A DNA stretch of 64,000 bases from positions 504,616 through 568,615 of the forward strand of contig NW_008246095.1 in the NCBI RefSeq assembly GCF_000281045.1, written 5' to 3'. The position numbers and the translations under genes are program-made. Of this stretch, positions 63,582 to 64,000 are shown piece after piece; position 1 is the first letter of the stretch; the number at the start of each line of letters is the position of its first letter. The DNA is from Saprolegnia diclina VS20. Its lineage: Eukaryota; Oomycota; Saprolegniomycetes; Saprolegniales; Saprolegniaceae. The notes under the pieces were generated by a model. The model searched no databases, had not been told where the DNA came from, and worked only from the letters and a program-made list of their open reading frames with translations.

Positions 63582-63943
63582 ATGTCGAAAGCTGCGGTCA
63601 AGAAGGACGACGTGAGCGTCGGCGCGTTGCGCATCGTGCACCGCGACAGCAGCACGGAGATGGAGGAGCTCCTCATTGCGAGCGCGACGAACGCGCTCAA
63701 GGCGTACTACAAGGGCGAGAAGAGTCACTTTACCGAAGTGGCGCAGCAGATCAAGAAGGACATCGAAGAGACACACGACGGGAGCTGGCACGTCATTGTC
63801 GGCAAGTCCTTTGGCTCGTTCGTGACGCACGAAGTCAAAAAGTAGCAGCCCACCACCTTGTTCTCGTCTAACGACCTCCCGTGGCTAGGCTGCTCTACTT
63901 TTTCCTCGGACAAATCGGCTTTCTCATCTTTCGCCATGGCTAG
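63582..63943 (+). CDS. Dynein light chain, LC8 type, 2 exons
   Basis: Homodimeric hub protein bound to the tails of cytoplasmic and axonemal dyneins. Exons 63582-63841 and 63889-63943 (47-nt intron) give 104 residues. The LC8 block is unmistakable: [16 protein letters not shown] before the intron and [17 protein letters not shown] after it, matching the WHCIVGRNFGSYVTHE...FYLGQVAILLFKSG pattern of animal LC8. Without splicing, the frame stops at TAG just after the VTHEVKK segment and lacks the final beta strand, which supports the intron. An earlier in-frame ATG at 63534 would add 16 residues. The N-terminal extension before the core suggests an axonemal LC8-like paralogue rather than canonical 89-residue LC8. 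Confidence 0.92.
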
Positions 63944-64000
63944 TAGCTCAACTCCACTAGCATACCCACACCACCATGTATATATCGCGTTCTCTACGTC

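Noticed and set aside
1-64000. tRNA, rRNA, CRISPR or riboswitch signals
   Set aside because: Scanned by eye for T-loop-like GGTTCGANTCC contexts, repeat-spacer arrays and conserved rRNA blocks. None was convincing.

Overview
The window reads as nuclear DNA of a flagellate oomycete, most likely a member of the Saprolegniales. I infer this from three things. The fatty-acid synthase is a single fused fungal-type polypeptide. An IP3-receptor channel sits among flagellar-type genes (a MORN protein, an MNS1-like coiled coil and an LC8 dynein light chain). The DNA is GC-rich and gene-dense, with extremely short introns. I resolved 52 introns by matching reading frame to protein-family continuity, and all are about 39-56 nt with GT...AG ends. 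No prokaryotic operon, CRISPR array, rRNA or tRNA was seen.

Layout. 0.2-6.7 kb: a single-pass membrane coiled-coil protein (+), a minimal BET bromodomain protein (-), poly(A) polymerase (+) and a cyclin (+). 7.0-8.4 kb: a repeat-rich island with a truncated duplicate of the neighbouring channel-like gene, a decayed coding remnant and a 181/204-bp inverted repeat. 8.4-24.2 kb (-): a TRP/Flc-like multi-pass protein, then the 3,997-residue intronless fatty-acid synthase. 24.2-30.5 kb: mostly intergenic, with a decayed gene, followed by an intact DUF1769/PH-like/DUF547 protein (-). 30.5-39.3 kb (+): a 13-exon IP3 receptor. 39.4-43.9 kb (-): an 11-exon xanthine dehydrogenase/aldehyde oxidase. 44.1-46.1 kb: a tandem promoter duplication and a MORN gene (+). 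46.1-49.7 kb (-): three related LRR genes, the middle one intact and the outer two broken. 49.9-53.8 kb (+): Elongator subunit 1. 53.9-58.9 kb (-): a TIM22-like translocase and an EP400-like chromatin protein with a degenerate SNF2 ATPase. 60.0-64 kb: MNS1-like (+), a FAM13-like RhoGAP (-) and dynein light chain LC8 (+).

The genes are mostly unrelated housekeeping functions: lipid synthesis, mRNA 3'-end formation, tRNA modification via Elongator, chromatin, calcium signalling, mitochondrial import and flagellum. Two patterns cut across them. Introns are near-uniform and minimal, down to a start-codon-only exon and a 20-nt micro-exon. A TATCCGGA(T/C) motif recurs 25-80 bp upstream of the inferred start codons of several genes. 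The most biologically unusual single protein is the EP400-like factor, which keeps the HSA-ATPase-SANT layout but has lost the DEAH and HRxGQ residues needed for catalysis. All splice models are inferences from sequence and have not been checked against RNA.
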